NCBI GenBank assembly: GCA_003284565.1 | Contig: QBXO01000018.1 | Coordinates: 1 to 36,656, forward strand | Direction of reading: 5' to 3' | Source: SAR116 cluster bacterium AG-321-K23 | Lineage (GTDB): Bacteria; Pseudomonadota; Alphaproteobacteria; Puniceispirillales; Marisalimonadaceae | Length of the DNA: 36,656 nt | Part shown: positions 35,682 through 36,656 of the stretch, piece after piece | How positions within the stretch are numbered: the first letter of the stretch is position 1 | Layout: every line of letters starts with the position of its first letter | Notes under the pieces: model-generated | What the model was told of the DNA's origin: nothing | Databases searched by the model: none | What the model saw: the letters and a program-made list of their open reading frames with translations, nothing else | Translations under genes and position numbers: made by a program

Positions 35682-36656
35682 AATTTTTTCAAACTTCCAA
35701 ATTTATTTACATACCACTCGATAGTAGAATGTATTGAATGATCAAAAGATTCTGATATGTTCCAATCTAGACTGCTTTTTAATTTACTTGAATCTATTGA
35801 ATATCTTACATCATGACCAGGTCTATCTTTCACATGATTTATTAAACGTTCATATGATCCGTTGCGATGAGGACACATTTTGTCTAGTTTACTACATATT
35901 AATTTAGCTAAAGAAATATTAGAAACTTCATTATTAGAGCCAATGTTATAAGTTTCGCCTACTCTACCCCTTTCGAGGATTTTAATTATAGCGTTACAAT
36001 GATCTTTTACAAATATCCAATCTCTAATATTTTTTCCAGTACCATAAATGGGTATTTTTTCCCAATTTAAAGAATTTTTTATTATTTTAGGAATTAACTT
36101 TTCCTCATTTTGATATGGTCCAAAATTATTAGAACAATGTGTTGTAATTGAGGGTACATTATATGATTTAAAAAATGATCTAACTAGATGATCTGCAGCA
36201 GCTTTTGAGGCAGAATATGGACTATTAGGCTTAAATGGTGAATTTTCAGTAGAAGAAATTGAAGAAAGCTTTAATGATCCAAAAACTTCGTCCGTAGAAA
36301 TGTTTATAAAAACAAAGTTCTTTTTTTCTCTAGTTCTTAATGTTTCATAATAACTTTTGACAACATTCAATAAGGAAAACGTACCTAAAATGTTTGTTGT
36401 AATAAAACTTTTTGGATTCTCAATAGAATTATCAACGTGAGTTTCTGCTGCGAAGTTAATAATTGATATTGGTTTATGCTTAAATATTTCTTTTGTTAAT
36501 TTATTTATATCTATTATATCACCTTTTACGAATTTGAATCTACGATCTTTTGCTAAAGATTTAAAATTATCTTTATTTCCTGCGTATGTTAATTTATCAT
36601 ACACAATTAAATTTTCATCTTTTTCATCTAGATAATTAAATACAAAATTTGTTCCA
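35678..36656 (-). CDS. rfbB: dTDP-glucose 4,6-dehydratase (N-terminal end outside window)
   Basis: The frame stays open to the right edge, so the gene is cut. A GTG at 36604 is not the start: the upstream codons continue the family sequence (GTNFVFNYLDEKDENLIVYD), which is the region just after the missing GGAGFIG dinucleotide loop. About 325 residues are visible. NFAAETHVDNSIENP, STDEVFGSL, the catalytic YSASKAAADHLV (Tyr-x3-Lys) and NNFGPYQNEEKLIPK identify RmlB. RDWIFVKDHC and RPGHDVRYSID follow. It catalyses the second step of dTDP-rhamnose synthesis and is probably first or early in an operon that continues beyond the window. Confidence 0.96.
   Translation of the reverse strand, partial: GTNFVFNYLDEKDENLIVYDKLTYAGNKDNFKSLAKDRRFKFVKGDIIDINKLTKEIFKHKPISIINFAAETHVDNSIENPKSFITTNILGTFSLLNVVKSYYETLRTREKKNFVFINISTDEVFGSLKLSSISSTENSPFKPNSPYSASKAAADHLVRSFFKSYNVPSITTHCSNNFGPYQNEEKLIPKIIKNSLNWEKIPIYGTGKNIRDWIFVKDHCNAIIKILERGRVGETYNIGSNNEVSNISLAKLICSKLDKMCPHRNGSYERLINHVKDRPGHDVRYSIDSSKLKSSLDWNISESFDHSIHSTIEWYVNKFGSLKKL

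Noticed and set aside
36602-36604. GTG at 36604 as the start of rfbB
   Set aside because: Codons to the right still match RmlB, and the NAD-binding loop must lie further upstream, so the gene is simply cut by the window edge.

Overview
The window looks like a chromosomal segment of a streamlined, low-G+C alphaproteobacterium, probably a marine plankton lineage of the SAR11/HIMB59 type; the exact clade cannot be fixed from this sequence. The evidence is an A+T-rich base composition (about one third G+C by eye), no intergenic gap above about 160 bases, many 0-20 base gene junctions, and gene orders typical of Alphaproteobacteria (mdh-sucCD-sucAB-lpd, sdhCDAB, ffh-rpsP-rimM-trmD-rplS-leuCDB, dapF-mtaB-ftsY). 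I see no rRNA, tRNA, insertion sequence, prophage or CRISPR array. No stretch of more than 300 bases lacks a gene.

Layout. Positions 1-7003 hold mixed-strand accessory and stress genes: the 3' part of a DUF4340 protein, an acyl-CoA dehydrogenase, a VOC-fold enzyme with an MFS exporter, the chaperone htpG behind a good heat-shock (sigma32-like) promoter, a class II aldolase/adducin-like protein and an EmrE-type SMR transporter. From 7000 to the end every gene lies on the minus strand. In transcription order (right to left) these are dTDP-rhamnose synthesis (rfbBACD, rfbB cut by the window edge), xthA, dapF, mtaB, ftsY, a GC-rich hairpin in the ffh leader, ffh, rpsP, rimM, trmD, rplS, leuC, leuD, leuB, asd, a DMT permease, sdhCDAB, zapE, and then mdh, sucC, sucD, sucA, sucB, lpd.

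How the genes work together. The block 7000-20310 encodes the second half of the TCA cycle apart from fumarase: 2-oxoglutarate dehydrogenase (SucA, SucB, Lpd), succinyl-CoA synthetase, succinate dehydrogenase and malate dehydrogenase. The block 22370-25532 makes leucine from 2-isopropylmalate, with asd feeding the aspartate family. dapF belongs to the same lysine/peptidoglycan branch as asd. FtsY and Ffh are the two GTPases of the signal recognition particle pathway, and RpsP, RimM, TrmD and RplS are the classical ribosome-maturation cluster.

The most unusual object is sucB. The peripheral subunit-binding domain, which normally lies between the lipoyl and catalytic domains of E2o, is found at the extreme N terminus ahead of the lipoyl domain and is absent from its usual place. 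An internal ATG with a strong Shine-Dalgarno sequence sits exactly at the start of the lipoyl domain. The gene could therefore make a permuted long form and a short form without the E3-binding domain. Other points of interest are the ffh leader hairpin, a 45-bp repeat in the rpsP tail, and convergent gene pairs that share a palindromic TTAA as both stop codons.
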